Assembly (NCBI GenBank): GCA_020912385.1
Contig: CP087208.1
Coordinates: forward strand, 2,418,001 to 2,482,000
Reading direction: 5' to 3'
DNA: 64,000 nucleotides
DNA from: Neofusicoccum parvum
Lineage: Eukaryota > Ascomycota > Dothideomycetes > Botryosphaeriales > Botryosphaeriaceae
Shown: piece after piece, positions 21,417 to 32,500 of the stretch
Position numbering within the stretch: position 1 is the stretch's first letter
Layout: each line of letters opens with the position of its first letter
The notes under the pieces: generated by a model
The model's input: the letters and a program-made list of their open reading frames with translations, nothing else
Told to the model about the DNA's origin: nothing
Databases searched by the model: none
Made by a program: the position numbers and the translations under genes

Positions 21417-23868
21417 ATGACGGCGAACCCCACTGCGTATGGCTCCTGCGCGCGCGCTCGAAGACGCATCTAGCTAACGCGATTTCCAGCATAAACGTCA
21501 ATGATCCGAGCCTGATCACGCTCGTCAACAAGCTCCAGGATGTCTTCACCACCGTCGGCGTACGTCACCGCCCTCCGCGCTTTGCCAGACCGCCGCGCAC
21601 CGCCAAAATGCTGATGCCTTGCTGCAGGTCCAAAACCCCATAGACCTACCCCAAATCGCCGTCGTCGGCTCGCAGTCCAGTGGAAAGAGTTCGGTGCTAG
21701 AAAACATAGTTGGCAGAGACTTGTACGTTTGCTTGCCCCGACAGAGCCCTCCCTGAATTCCTGGCGCCTTGAGCTGATAACAACAACCCCAGCTTGCCCC
21801 GCGGTACTGGCATAGTGACTCGGCGCCCTCTCATCCTCCAGCTCATCAACCGCCCGGCTCAGACCAAGCAACCCAACGGCACCAGCGAATCCGTCGAGAC
21901 CACCGATGCTGCGTCCAACGCCGATGAGTGGGGCGAGTTCCTGCACATTCCTGGCCAGAAGTTCTTCGACTTCAATAAGATTAGAGAGGAGATTGTACGG
22001 GAGACGGAGGCGAAGACCGGACGCAATGCTGGCATCTCTCCGGCGCCCATCAACCTGCGCATATACTCGCCAAACGTGCTCACTCTCACGCTGGTCGATC
22101 TGCCTGGTCTGACAAAGGTGCCCATTGGCGACCAGCCAAGGGATATCGAGAGGCAGATTAGGGAGATGGTGTTGAAGCAGATTAGCAAGCCCAATGCTAT
22201 AATACTGGCTGTTACTGCCGCCAACACCGACTTGGCAAACTCGGATGGTTTGAAGCTGGCGCGCGAGGTTGACCCGGAGGGACAGCGGACCATCGGCGTG
22301 CTGACCAAGGTTGATCTAATGGACGAAGGCACTGATGTCGTCGACATTCTGGCTGGCCGCATCATTCCCCTGCGTCTGGGCTACGTGCCCGTCGTCAACC
22401 GCGGGCAAAGGGACATCGAGAACAAGAAGGCGATTTCCTATGCCCTGGAGCACGAGAGGCAGTTCTTTGAGAACCATAAGGCGTACAGGAACAAGAGCGC
22501 GTACTGTGGTACCCCCTACCTTGCGCGCAAGCTGAACTTGGTAGGTTGAAGCCGCAGCATTGCCACAAATACGAGGCTGACTCTTCCATCACAGATCTTG
22601 ATGATGCACATCAAGCAAACCCTCCCCGACATTAAGGCGCGCATTGCTTCCTCCCTTCAGAAATATTCCGTCGAACTCGGCCAGCTCGGCGACTCCATCC
22701 TTGGCAACTCGTCGAACATCGTCCTCAACATGATCACCGAGTTCTCCAACGAATACCGGTCTGTGCTGGAAGGTAACAACCAGGAGCTGTCCAGTGTGGA
22801 GCTTTCTGGTGGCGCGCGTATCAGCTTCGTCTACCACGAGCTGTACTCCAACGGTGTCAAGGCAGTGGATCCGTTTGATCAGGTCAAGGACATTGACATC
22901 AGGACTGTGCTCTACAACTCGTCTGGATCGGCACCCGCTCTTTTCGTCGGCACCACTGCCTTCGAGCTGATCGTCAAGCAGCAGATTAAGAGGCTTGAGG
23001 ATCCCAGCTTGAAGTGCGTTTCCCTTGTTTACGACGAACTCATCCGCATCCTGGGCCAGCTTCTCGGCAAGCCCATGTTTAGGAGATACCCCGCTTTGAA
23101 GGAGAAGTTCCACGCCGTTGTTGTCCAGTTCTTCAAGAAGGCCATGGAGCCTACCAACAAGCTTGTCAAGGATCTGGTCTCAATGGAATCTTGCTATATC
23201 AACACTGGACACCCCGATTTCATCAACGGTTCGCGGGTAAGCTGCTCCATGAAAGGCTAGTGCGGAAGCAATGCTAAATTCAATAACCGCAGGCTATGGC
23301 AATTGTTCACGAACGTCACAATGCATCGAAACCCACTCAAGTCGATCCCAAGACCGGCAAGCCGCTTCCACCTAGCGCTATTCCTCCCAGGACGGCTAGT
23401 CCCACGCTGGACGGCGATAGCAACTCGGGTTTCTTCGGCAGCTTTTTCGCCAGTAAGAACAAGAAGAAGATGGCTGCCATGGAGGCGCCGCCGCCTCAGC
23501 TCAAGGCCAGCGGCACGCTCTCGGAGAAGGAGGCGCAGGAGGTCGAGGTCATCAAGCTGCTCATCAGCTCGTACTTCAACATTACCAGGCGGACGATGAT
23601 CGACATGGTCCCCAAGGCCATTATGTTGAACCTCGTCTCGTAAGTTTCTTCACGACCCGCTCGATAAAAGCAGAGAATAAAAGCTAACGCAAGCGGCAGG
23701 TTCACCAAGGAGGAGATGCAGCGTGAGCTGCTCGAGAACATGTACCGCACGGAGGAGCTGGATGACTTGCTCAAGGAGAGCGAGTACACGGTCCGCAGGA
23801 GGAAGGAGTGCCAGCAGATGGTCGAGTCGCTTACGCGCGCGCAAGAGATCGTCAACCAGGTGCAGTAA
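21417..23868 (+). CDS. VPS1: dynamin-like GTPase Vps1
   Basis: Dynamin-related GTPase for vacuolar protein sorting, endosomal traffic and peroxisome fission. Exons are 21417-21436, 21490-21559, 21628-21722, 21793-22540, 22595-23236, 23293-23639 and 23700-23868, giving 696 aa, the family length. The short first exon (MTANPTA) joins [20 protein letters not shown]1 is GSQSSGKSS (about residues 43-51). The switch-I region [13 protein letters not shown]3 DLPG and G4 TKVD follow. The middle domain includes [15 protein letters not shown] variable Pro/Ser-rich insert replaces the PH domain, as in Vps1. The C-terminal GED ([36 protein letters not shown]) is present. It lacks the mitochondrial features of Dnm1. 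Confidence 0.95.
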
Positions 23869-24481
23869 GCGCACCGAGCGGCGCGGGGAGAGGGGCAGGC
23901 CTGGCATGGGCCAGCCTCGCTCTCAATGATTCTTGTTGTCCCTATTTCTTTCCGGTCACAAAGAGGCAGGCTTTTTGCGTTGGAGGAGCTTGGGACTGCA
24001 ATTTGGGTTTAACGTGTTAAGACTAGAACATCACCAGGCGAAGGCGGCGGAGGAGTAGCTTTAGTGGTTCATGATGCCGTTGGTTTATGCTTTGGCTGTT
24101 CAGAATGAGAGAATGAGGATGTGTTATGCGATACCTGAGGGCTGGGGCTGCGGAAGAGTAATCAATTGTATACTTGTGCAACTCCATGGTCTGTCGTGAA
24201 GAAGCCGGGCTCGCTCGGAGCCGCGCAGGGGCGTCGGCGTGGCTTGCACGCGGGTCGGGGTCGGAATGTACCCGAAGCGGAGCATTCGGAAGTCGGCGGA
24301 CCCTGGTGGGCGAGGCGCCAGGCGCGCGGGCTGTACGAGTACACGCATGTCGTCAGCCCCCGCCGCGCGCCGCTCCGCTCTCCACCTCAACTCCGCCGAA
24401 CAACACAGCCCGCCTCGAGCTTCCACACACCACACACCACACACCACCCGCATTCCCTGTTCGCCCCTCGATGCCGCAACC
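23869..24481. other. spacer between VPS1 and AMP-binding gene
   Basis: This region holds the VPS1 3' UTR and the promoter and 5' UTR of the next gene. The last 60 bases contain repeated CACACCACACACC. No gene was seen. Confidence 0.5.
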
Positions 24482-26360
24482 ATGGCCGGCCTCGTAGAGC
24501 AACTTGACCAGCAGCTCGTGGAGCTGTTCGCCGGATGGAACTCGACCACGACGCTGCTGGTGCTGGCCATCGCCGGCTTCCTGGGCTACAGCATCTACCT
24601 CGGCCTCGAGGACCCGGACATCCACCCCATGCTGCTGCAGCGCAGCTCCATCGCCGCTGGCATCCGCCAGCCCGGCGAGTCTGCCATCTACCGCAGCCCC
24701 CACGTCCCGCACGGCTACCCGCTCCAGACGGGCCTCAGCATCCCCGGTCAGCAACGCTACGAACGCCGCGACGGCGACCTGCGCGACATCTGGCGCAAGG
24801 TTCTCGGCCAGCTCCCGGTTGATCAGGGCGAGGCCACGCGCAGCCCGGGGAAGATATTGACCGTGATCGGGAAGGAGCTCGTGGAGCACAGCTTTGATGA
24901 TGTCACGAAGGAAATCAACATTCTGGGCAGCCATGTCAAGGAGCATGGCGGCAAGCGCGTGGCCGTCTATTTGCCCAACTCGATTGAGTTGCTGACCACT
25001 GTCTTTTGTATGCCTCCCTTTCCCCGCTGCTCTAGCAAGGCGTTCGCTGGAGACGCGTACATACGCGAGGAACACGCTCGGCTGATGGCATGACCTTTCT
25101 GCAGCTGCTGCCTTCTACGGCTTCTCCCCCGTCTTGATCCCGTACAACCAGCCGCACAACGCCGTCGTGGCGATGCTTCAGCGCAGCGGTGCCGACTCTC
25201 TGATTGCCGAGGCTGGCTCCATCCCGCTTAGCGATGTAGCCAAGGGCGTTCCGAATCTGAAGCAGGCTATCTGGGTTGTCGAGAAGACCAGCAGGCATGT
25301 CGATTGGAATGAAGTTCCTGAGGGAGCCGGTGGCAAGGTCGAGGTGTCGACCTGGCATGAGTTGGTGCAAGACAACCTTGCTGGAGCCAGCCTTCAGCTG
25401 CCGCAGTACTCAACCGGTGATAGGGCTGAGAACATCATCACCGTGTGGCAAGATCGTGAGGGTGCGGAAGGGGAGATTGTGGAATTCACGCAGCAGGTGA
25501 GACTACGTGTGAGGGCCGATGTCTGAACCAAATTGCTAACTCACCACCAGAACATCTCCGCTGCCATCGCCAGCTTGATTTCCGCGTTGCCTGCCGGGCA
25601 GCGCTTGACTCCTTCGGACCTGTTCCTCCCCGCTGACTCTCTCACTAACTCGTACACCCTGTCCCTGACCATGGCTGCGCTCTTCAGCCATGCCTCCCTG
25701 GCCATCACGTCTGTTGCAGGTCCTGGCGTTGAACTTAACCTGGCCACCCGTGGTGTTGCACCTACCGTCATTGCCATCTCCGCTGAGACGGCCGCCAACC
25801 TGCACAGCGCAACCACGGCGTCAGTGACCAGCGGCGTCAAGAAGCTGGCCCACTACACCGAGACGCGGGCCCTCACGTCGTCGGGCAAGATGCCGACCAA
25901 CACGTTCCTAACCAAGCTCAACGCGCCCACGCGCGCCGCCGTCGGCACCACGCCCGGCAAGCTGCGTCTGGTGCACGTGGCGGAACGCGCAGGCGCCCAG
26001 GACGCACCGCCGCTCAGCAGCACCGACCTATCGGACCTGCGCATCTACCTCAGCGCACGCGTCGTCTACGCACTGACGGCCGCCAAGGTGGCGGGTGCCG
26101 TCGCCCAGACCAACGTCTTCGACTACCGGCGCGAGGAGCTGCAGAGCAGCAACAACAGCGGTCGCGGCAAGCAGTACAGCCATTTCGGCGCGCCGCTCAA
26201 CAGCGTCGAGATCAAGCTGGTCGACACGGCGGAGCACAAGACGACAGACAACGAGGCCAAGGGCGAGATCTCGGTCATGGGCCCGGCGGTGGCGGGCGGG
26301 AAGACGGTGATCCCGGCGGTGGGGAGGGTGAGGGATGATGGGTGCCTGGCTTATGTCTAG
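24482..26360 (+). CDS. membrane-anchored AMP-binding-like protein, probably catalytically degenerate
   Basis: Distant member of the adenylate-forming (AMP-binding) superfamily. Exons are 24482-25007, 25105-25496 and 25551-26360, giving 575 aa. A hydrophobic segment at about residues 22-42 (TTTLLVLAIAGFLGYSIYLGL) suggests an N-terminal membrane anchor. Family-like parts are RVAVYLPNSIELLTTVFSAAFYGFSPVLIPYNQ (the acyl-CoA synthetase N-domain), EIVEFTQQNISAAIASL (position of core motif A3), SYTLSLTMAALFSHASLAIT, GAPLNSVEIKLVD and KGEISVMGPAVAGG. The nucleotide-binding TSGTTGxPKG loop is not present before FTQQN, and I see no YGxTE or A8 motif, so acyl activation is doubtful. The C-terminal domain is short. 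It follows VPS1 on the same strand. Function is unknown; a lipid- or membrane-related role is only inferred. Confidence 0.78.
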
Positions 26361-28109
26361 GCATAGGAGTGAAGGGGGGAGGGGTGTAAATAGATAAATC
26401 ATCCTTGGGGTTAAGAGATTGCGTTTGGTGGACGGGGAAGGGGCGGACTGGTTAGCAGAAATTTACATCTCTTAGAAATGAAAATTACGACTGGGCTATG
26501 GGACATACTTGTCGGAACTGTGGCTTCTTTGCGTCTGTATTTGGTTGAGAGGGTACATCGAGCCACGCGTAAGGGAGAAATATCTAACGTTTTTCACTGC
26601 CAAAGAGGTCAGTGAAAGGGATAAGATATTTTGATCTTGGGACACTGAGGAAGGAGAGACTCACTTCGTTCGAAGGAAGGTAAAATATCTAATCCTTTGG
26701 TGTTGAGAGTGACCGTCACTTACATGCTCAAAAACACACTCCCCAATTCGGTAAGTACCTTCGTCCACCAACACCGCTCTTTTCTCCGACAGAGCACCAG
26801 AAATGCTTCGCTATTGACTCCGTCACCCAGATCCCCAATCCACTCACCCCACCTCATCTCTCTCCCTTTCGCCGCTGTATTGCACCATCTCCTTCGTGCC
26901 CGACCGACGCCACCCACCCAGCCAGCCAGCCAGGCCCGGGTGCGGGGGGCGGGTCCGCGGTGAGCTGGCAAGACCACCATTCATTCTCCACACTTGCCAC
27001 CCGCCACCCACTCGCCCAGCGCCCTACGCCCTCCACACGGCCTGTCTCGCCGGCCGAAGAGCGGCTTCTTGGCGGTGGGAGAAATCAGGTGGCTGGGAGC
27101 GACGGTCACGGACGGATGGAGTGATACGTCGGTCAGGCTGGAGAGAGCAAGGGGCCATCGCTGGCACGCGGTGATAGGCCGCGCACCTACGAGGGTGCCC
27201 GACTCGAAGCGGCCCGTCTGCTGGCGACCGGTCTGTCAGTGTGAGCCCGACGGCGGCGTTGGCGTGGGCGTGACGGCCGGCTGGATCGGTGGGTGAGGTG
27301 GATAGATCGGCCTTGGGCTGCTGTGGAAGCGGAGGAAGAAAAAAAAAAAGGGCCTCGAACGTCTACTCTCGTCAGGCAGCGGACACGGTCTGGAGACGTC
27401 AGCAAGAGCGGTGAAATCCAGGCCGGGATGCTGCCGGAGGCTTATAAGTGTCCTAAACGGCGGGTAGATATCTAGCGCGGCTGGTGGCCAGGGCCTGTGG
27501 TCACGCGTATGGCTATTCCTGGGCCGAGAAAATGGTCCTGGCTGCGGCTAGTGGAAACGGTTTTTCTTTTAGCCTGCTTACTCGCATATGCGAGTGCTGG
27601 TCGGAGGAAGGTTGCTTGCCGATGACGCAATAAAGCGCCGCTTGCACTTTGGCGTTTGCGCCTCTTGCCTGACTGTCGAACAGACCGAGAGGAGAGATTG
27701 AAAAAGCAATGTGAGATGGGCGGCACTGAGTCGTGTGCGTGCACTTGCGTGGCAAAGTGAGGCGGTCTTTTTGGCCTCTTCCCTGTTCCCTGGAGGTGAG
27801 GCTGCGACCACACACTGACGAAGGAAAGTTAAGGAGGAACATTGGAAAACCCTGAGATGGTGTTGATATGTTTTGTTTTGTAACATCCAAGAAGTAGAGA
27901 ATTGATGATGAACGGACAAGACATCCACACAAATGCTGCTGCGTACAAGAACCCCCAATGAAATCCAATGAAAATGCTATGCGATCCTTTTTTGCCCAAA
28001 TTTTTCCCGCCCTGAGACGATAATCCTTCGCCATGACTTACTGCGTAAATTTTACCCATCAATGGTGTGCTAGACTTTCGCAACTGCTCCAAAACCAAAC
28101 AAATGCAAA
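26361..28109. other. intergenic, convergent 3' ends, with short inverted repeats
   Basis: This 1.75-kb gap separates convergent genes. It contains the AT-rich inverted repeat listed separately (26578-26698), a GC-rich stretch at 26.9-27.3 kb with overlapping frames on both strands, and a 10-base A run near 27340. No gene or RNA gene is supported. Confidence 0.5.
26578..26698. repeat. three related AAATATCT-type arms forming an inverted repeat
   Basis: Arm a (26578-26599, AAATATCT...TTTCACTG) faces arm b (26610-26631, CAGTGAAAGGGATAAGATATTT) across a 10-base loop. They match at both ends, with a mismatched middle of about 6 bases. A third arm at about 26682-26698 (AAATATCTAATCCTTTGG) is again inverted relative to arm b. 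This could be a hairpin or a remnant of a small element. Confidence 0.45.
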
Positions 28110-29522
28110 TCAATTCACACTCACATCATCATCCGCCCCTCTCAGAGCCTCCATGGCCCTCTCCAATTCTTCTTCTCCAACCATTACAGTCCCCGCTCTC
28201 GCGGTGCTCAGATAGCTCATTTCTACGGCATCGCTGCCTTCTCCATCAAAGGCGCCCATGCCCCTCGTGCCGCCTACCAGCCTTCCCGCGACACCACAGA
28301 CAATACCCGTGCTCTCAAGCGGGAGTTCGCGCAAGTCCAACGTGATAGGGACCAGCACGTCCTCTTTTGAGCCGAGCAAGACGTCAGGGGCGAAGTTGGG
28401 GAGGAGGCGCTTCTCGAGAAGAATAGACGCGGGCTCGGTATCAGTGAGCGTAAGAGAGAGGAAGGTCGGGCGGGGCGCGCTGATCAGGCACTTGACGAGG
28501 CCGAGGTGTAGCGTGTCTTCGAGAGATGGCTGATGGCTACGGTTGGCAAGGGAGCTTCCGTTCAGGGCACCGCCGCTGGTGGGACGCGCGGAGGCGCTGT
28601 CTTTGCTGCCGGCGCATTGGACGAGCTGGATGGTCGGATCGACGGCGAAGACGATATTGCGGCGCTTGAGGAGAGAGAAGGTGCGGGTTTGGAGCTCGTG
28701 GATACTGGCAGGCGGGGGCGTGCCTGGGGGCGGGGGCAGCGTGTCGAACGATGACGAGCTGGATTTGTTGCGCGTGTGGGTGTTGAGCGGGTTCGCGATT
28801 GGATTCACGTAGGACGACGTCGTCTGTTCGAAGGCGAACCCCCGGTCCTCGAGCGCCTTGATAACTTGACCTCGCGCGCGAACCGGGACCAGGATGTAGT
28901 CGGAGAAATATGTTGTGATGAAGAAGATGGAGCTGTCGGCGCCAGAGGTGTGAGAATCGGCTGGATGCTGAGCTTGTGGGTGCTGACGGTTCGAATGACG
29001 ACGGTGTATAAGGGGTCTGAAAATGGAGTGGGCGTGTTGCAACTGGGGCTGGACATGCTGGGGCTGGTGCTGAGAGGAGGTGGGCTGGGGGAGGTCGTGA
29101 AGGAGTTGTACGCACATCCCTGCCATTGCGAGCGGGCTCGTTAGCTCGAGGACACGCTGTCCAGCGTCAAGCCCCTCGCCATCGACTTGCATGACAATGT
29201 AGTCTTCATTCGTGATGGACACCTGATCTCTATATGCAGGATCTAGACTGTCGCGCACAGGGGTGAAGAGATCCTCCGCCAGCTCCCGCGAGCACGCAAT
29301 CGAGCACTCGATAGGCGTCACAGAGATATTGGTGAAAGGGTGCTCGTAGGCCCACGACTTCCTGGAGCGCTGGTTGTTGCTGCCATTGGTAGACGAACTG
29401 CCCGAGCTGCTCGGCCGGCTGGACGGCAGCAGCAGCTGGAGTATGGGCTGCAGGAAGTTGGAATAGAGGTGCAGCGGGATGTGTATCAGGGCCAGCTGCG
29501 TTTCCTGTAGCGAGAGGACCAT
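28110..29522 (-). CDS. CASTOR-type ACT-domain protein
   Basis: Protein with paired ACT domains of the CASTOR type; the animal members bind arginine and regulate TORC1. Exons are 29522-29116 and 28932-28110, giving 409 aa. The intron (28933-29115) has donor GTGCGT and acceptor CGACAG and joins SPLAMAGI to SIFFITTYFSDYILVPV, which is the continuous ACT phrase expected for the family. The intron is 183 nt, a multiple of 3 with no stop, so an unspliced form would add 61 Gln/His/Pro-rich residues. Other hallmarks are LALIHIPLHLYSNFLQPIL at the N-terminus, NISVTPIECSIACS, and YIVMQVDGEGLDAGQRVLELTSPLA. Ligand and TORC1 link in fungi are not established. The ATG at 29522 is the first in frame. Confidence 0.85.
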   Translation of the reverse strand: MVLSLQETQLALIHIPLHLYSNFLQPILQLLLPSSRPSSSGSSSTNGSNNQRSRKSWAYEHPFTNISVTPIECSIACSRELAEDLFTPVRDSLDPAYRDQVSITNEDYIVMQVDGEGLDAGQRVLELTSPLAMAGMCVQLLHDLPQPTSSQHQPQHVQPQLQHAHSIFRPLIHRRHSNRQHPQAQHPADSHTSGADSSIFFITTYFSDYILVPVRARGQVIKALEDRGFAFEQTTSSYVNPIANPLNTHTRNKSSSSSFDTLPPPPGTPPPASIHELQTRTFSLLKRRNIVFAVDPTIQLVQCAGSKDSASARPTSGGALNGSSLANRSHQPSLEDTLHLGLVKCLISAPRPTFLSLTLTDTEPASILLEKRLLPNFAPDVLLGSKEDVLVPITLDLRELPLESTGIVCGVAGRLVGGTRGMGAFDGEGSDAVEMSYLSTARAGTVMVGEEELERAMEALRGADDDVSVN

Positions 29523-32500
29523 GTCAGCAAAGAGAGGAGGGCGGGCGTGAGGTGGAGAGGGGGTCGAGGCTAAGCACAAGGTGCAGGCAACACAGGCACG
29601 ACGTGTCGGGGCTTATTTAACACAGCCTTACATGGCGCCACCGACCGGCCGGAGGCGAGAGGGACGCAAGGTGCAATTGGGGCTCAGAAGAAGGCGCATT
29701 GTGCGGCGCAGGAAGTGGAGAAGCGGAGGCGACGTACGAGAAACTGAATGTGCGCATTGAGCAACGTCATGGACGAGTCCATGGTGGCCCGTGGACAGCT
29801 GGCCTGGGAGACAGTTGCGGAAGGCAGCAGGAGCAGAGGTCGGGAAGTGACAGCTGACAGCAGCCAGTCGGGCAGGCAGCCGGGGGCGCTTGCTGGGGGC
29901 TCGCTCGTCAGCGCAGACGCCTGTGCGGTGCTGGTTGGAGGAGCTCCTGCCCGGACGGGAAAGGCAGAATCTGGGGAACCGACAGGGCCCCGGCTGGGCG
30001 GCCGGATTGAATTGGCTGCAGGCGTGGCCGCGCACGGAAGCTGTCGCGGTGGCTGTGAGACAGCAGAGCAAAAGCAAGCTAGGGCGCACCCCGCGTGGAA
30101 CGGCAGCGTGGGCGATAATTGGAGGCGGAGCGGTTATGGTTTGGCCGGTGGCACGGCCCTTGACGACGCCCGGCTCAGCGGTTGATGTGCTCTTGTCCGA
30201 CGGGCCAGTGGGAGGTGTCGTTCTTGAAGTTCATCCCCGGATGCGTGGTGGGTTTGCGCGCCGGGTGGAGCTCGCGGGGCGGAGGGCGCAGGCGTATAAG
30301 AAGGGCGGCGCCGGGCTCAGGTGACGCGCGCTGCGGGTGCTGGGGGCGGCGGGTTGCGCAGGAGAGGCTGCTTGGTCGCCGCAGGTTGCACGGTGGTGTT
30401 GGCTGGGCCGGCGTATGGGAGAGCTCCGGACGAGGGCGTGGCAGCGCGATGTCGAGGGGTGCGGGCGTGGGGGAGGGCGTGGATCGGCCGTGCGCCAGCG
30501 CCTCTGTCCCAAAGCGCAACGGGAGGCCGGCAGGCGCGAGTGGGCGGGCGGTGCTGAGCGCTGGGTGCTGGGTGCTGGTGCTGGTGCTGGGTGCTGACGT
30601 CCAGGTCCGCGAGGCTCTGGACTGGGCTGGCTTGCACGGGTGGTGACCAGCGGGGCGCGCCAGATTTTATGCGCCGGCGGCGCTCTGACTGTCCTCGCAG
30701 GCGCGCCTGGCTAGTGCGGTGCGAGCGGTGCGAGCGGTGCGATTGCGGGCGGCATGGTGGCAGCGCCTCAGCGCGGCGGGAGATGCTCGCTGGCGCTCAG
30801 GGCGGGCGGCATCACGAGTCGCGCTCGTCAGCTGGCCTGGTGTTCTCAGTCGTCGCGCCAGCATCGGCTGCAGCGCGTCTCCAACACCCACGCTCCCACG
30901 CACGCATCTGGCACCGCCATGACGCGGGCGCCCTGGCCGCGCCGGGATGGGCCCGTTCCTGGACGCTCTCGAGGGCAGAGTCAGAAGTCCTCATCTCCCA
31001 CTCCAGCCGACACTAAGCGCAGCGCCCGCCGACCGCCGCCGGCCAGCGGGTGCAGCGCCAGGCGCTTCAGATCAGGATCGCCAGCGCAGCCCTCGTCCCG
31101 CGCGCGCTGCTGGGAGCGGCTAGAGCGAGGGTCCGAATCGCAGATGCACGCCCGGCTGCAGCCCGCCGCCGGAGCGGTCGTCGGGGTCCTCAGAGCTCGG
31201 CAGCCCCAGACCCTGGCTGGCCATCCCACAGCAAGGCACCCGGCCGCCCAATCACCGCCGCGCTCGCCCGCGCGCCCACGGCCCACCCATCGCCCGCTCC
31301 GCGCCGCCTGCGTCTGCTCGCCGCGCGCTGCGACGCGCCGGACCCGACGACGCGCTCGCCCGCGGCCATGACATCAACCGCCCGCTTTCCATCTTTAGCA
31401 GCGCAGCCAGCCAAGTGAGATTGGGCCCTGGTCGCCGGCAGCACTCGCATAAGCCACCCAGCCAAGCTCAGCGAACACCTGCATGCAGCCCGCCCCGGCC
31501 ACCACCGCAGCCTGCCTGCCCGCGCGTGTCCACGCCGCACCAGATGAGCCCCCCTCCCTCAGCCCTCGCCCGCCCAGCCCGCCTGCCGGTATGGACCTGC
31601 TCCGTCAGCCGCACACGCAGGCCCGCCCTATAGGCGCTCCTTCCGCTGCTCGAACCCCACCGCGCCTGCATGCCGCGCAGCTGTGGAACCGGCGGCGAAG
31701 AATGGGTTGGCCGTCATCTCGCAGCCGCCTCCATCCTTCAGCTCGGCCGGCCAGGCTCTCGTCGCCACGGCGAGCAGTCGCAGCGGCCGGGCGCCCTCAG
31801 GTTTCGAAACGGACCCCTCCTCAGCTAGCGTGGGGGATCCGCCGCCATCGTCATCGTCAACACGTTCGCAGGCCACTTCTCCACAAAAGAAGATGTGCTT
31901 GCCTTGCATAGCGGGGCAGGCGTGCAAGCTTCAAGGGCCGCTGCAGCCGCGTATGTATCACCGATCTGCCGCAGGTATAATCGACGCCTTTAACCCCTCC
32001 AGCCCATCTGTTCGGGAAGCTCGATTTGTACTTCCCGGCACGCCGTGCAACAGCCTGCTAAAGCACCGCGGGTATCCCGCCATCCCGTTGGCCGCTCCGT
32101 GGGGTGGTCTGCCGCGCAGCCCGGCTAATTGCAGAGCGGCCAAGCCTGGTGCAACGGCTGCTCTTGCGGACACTTCGCGAGAACCGCCACGTATGGCCCC
32201 CATGGGATTCTAGATGCCCATCGGCTTACCGACCGGCAAGCACGCGTTTCGGAGTAAGCAGCGGCCCTCCTCTACCGGCGCCTCTGTGCAACATGACGAA
32301 ACATGCGGAGTGGTTGGGCTGCTCTTCCGACTCCTGCTGGCCCTCGGGATATCCTGACGTTACTCCACTCTCCCACTCATCATCACACATGTCGACTCCA
32401 ATCACCACGGCCGCCTCGGCGGAGCCACGCCCCCCCAGTTCTGGCCGCCTGTGCAGCTCCGGCCCTTAGCACACGGCTTGCTCCATCACTTCGCGCGAAA

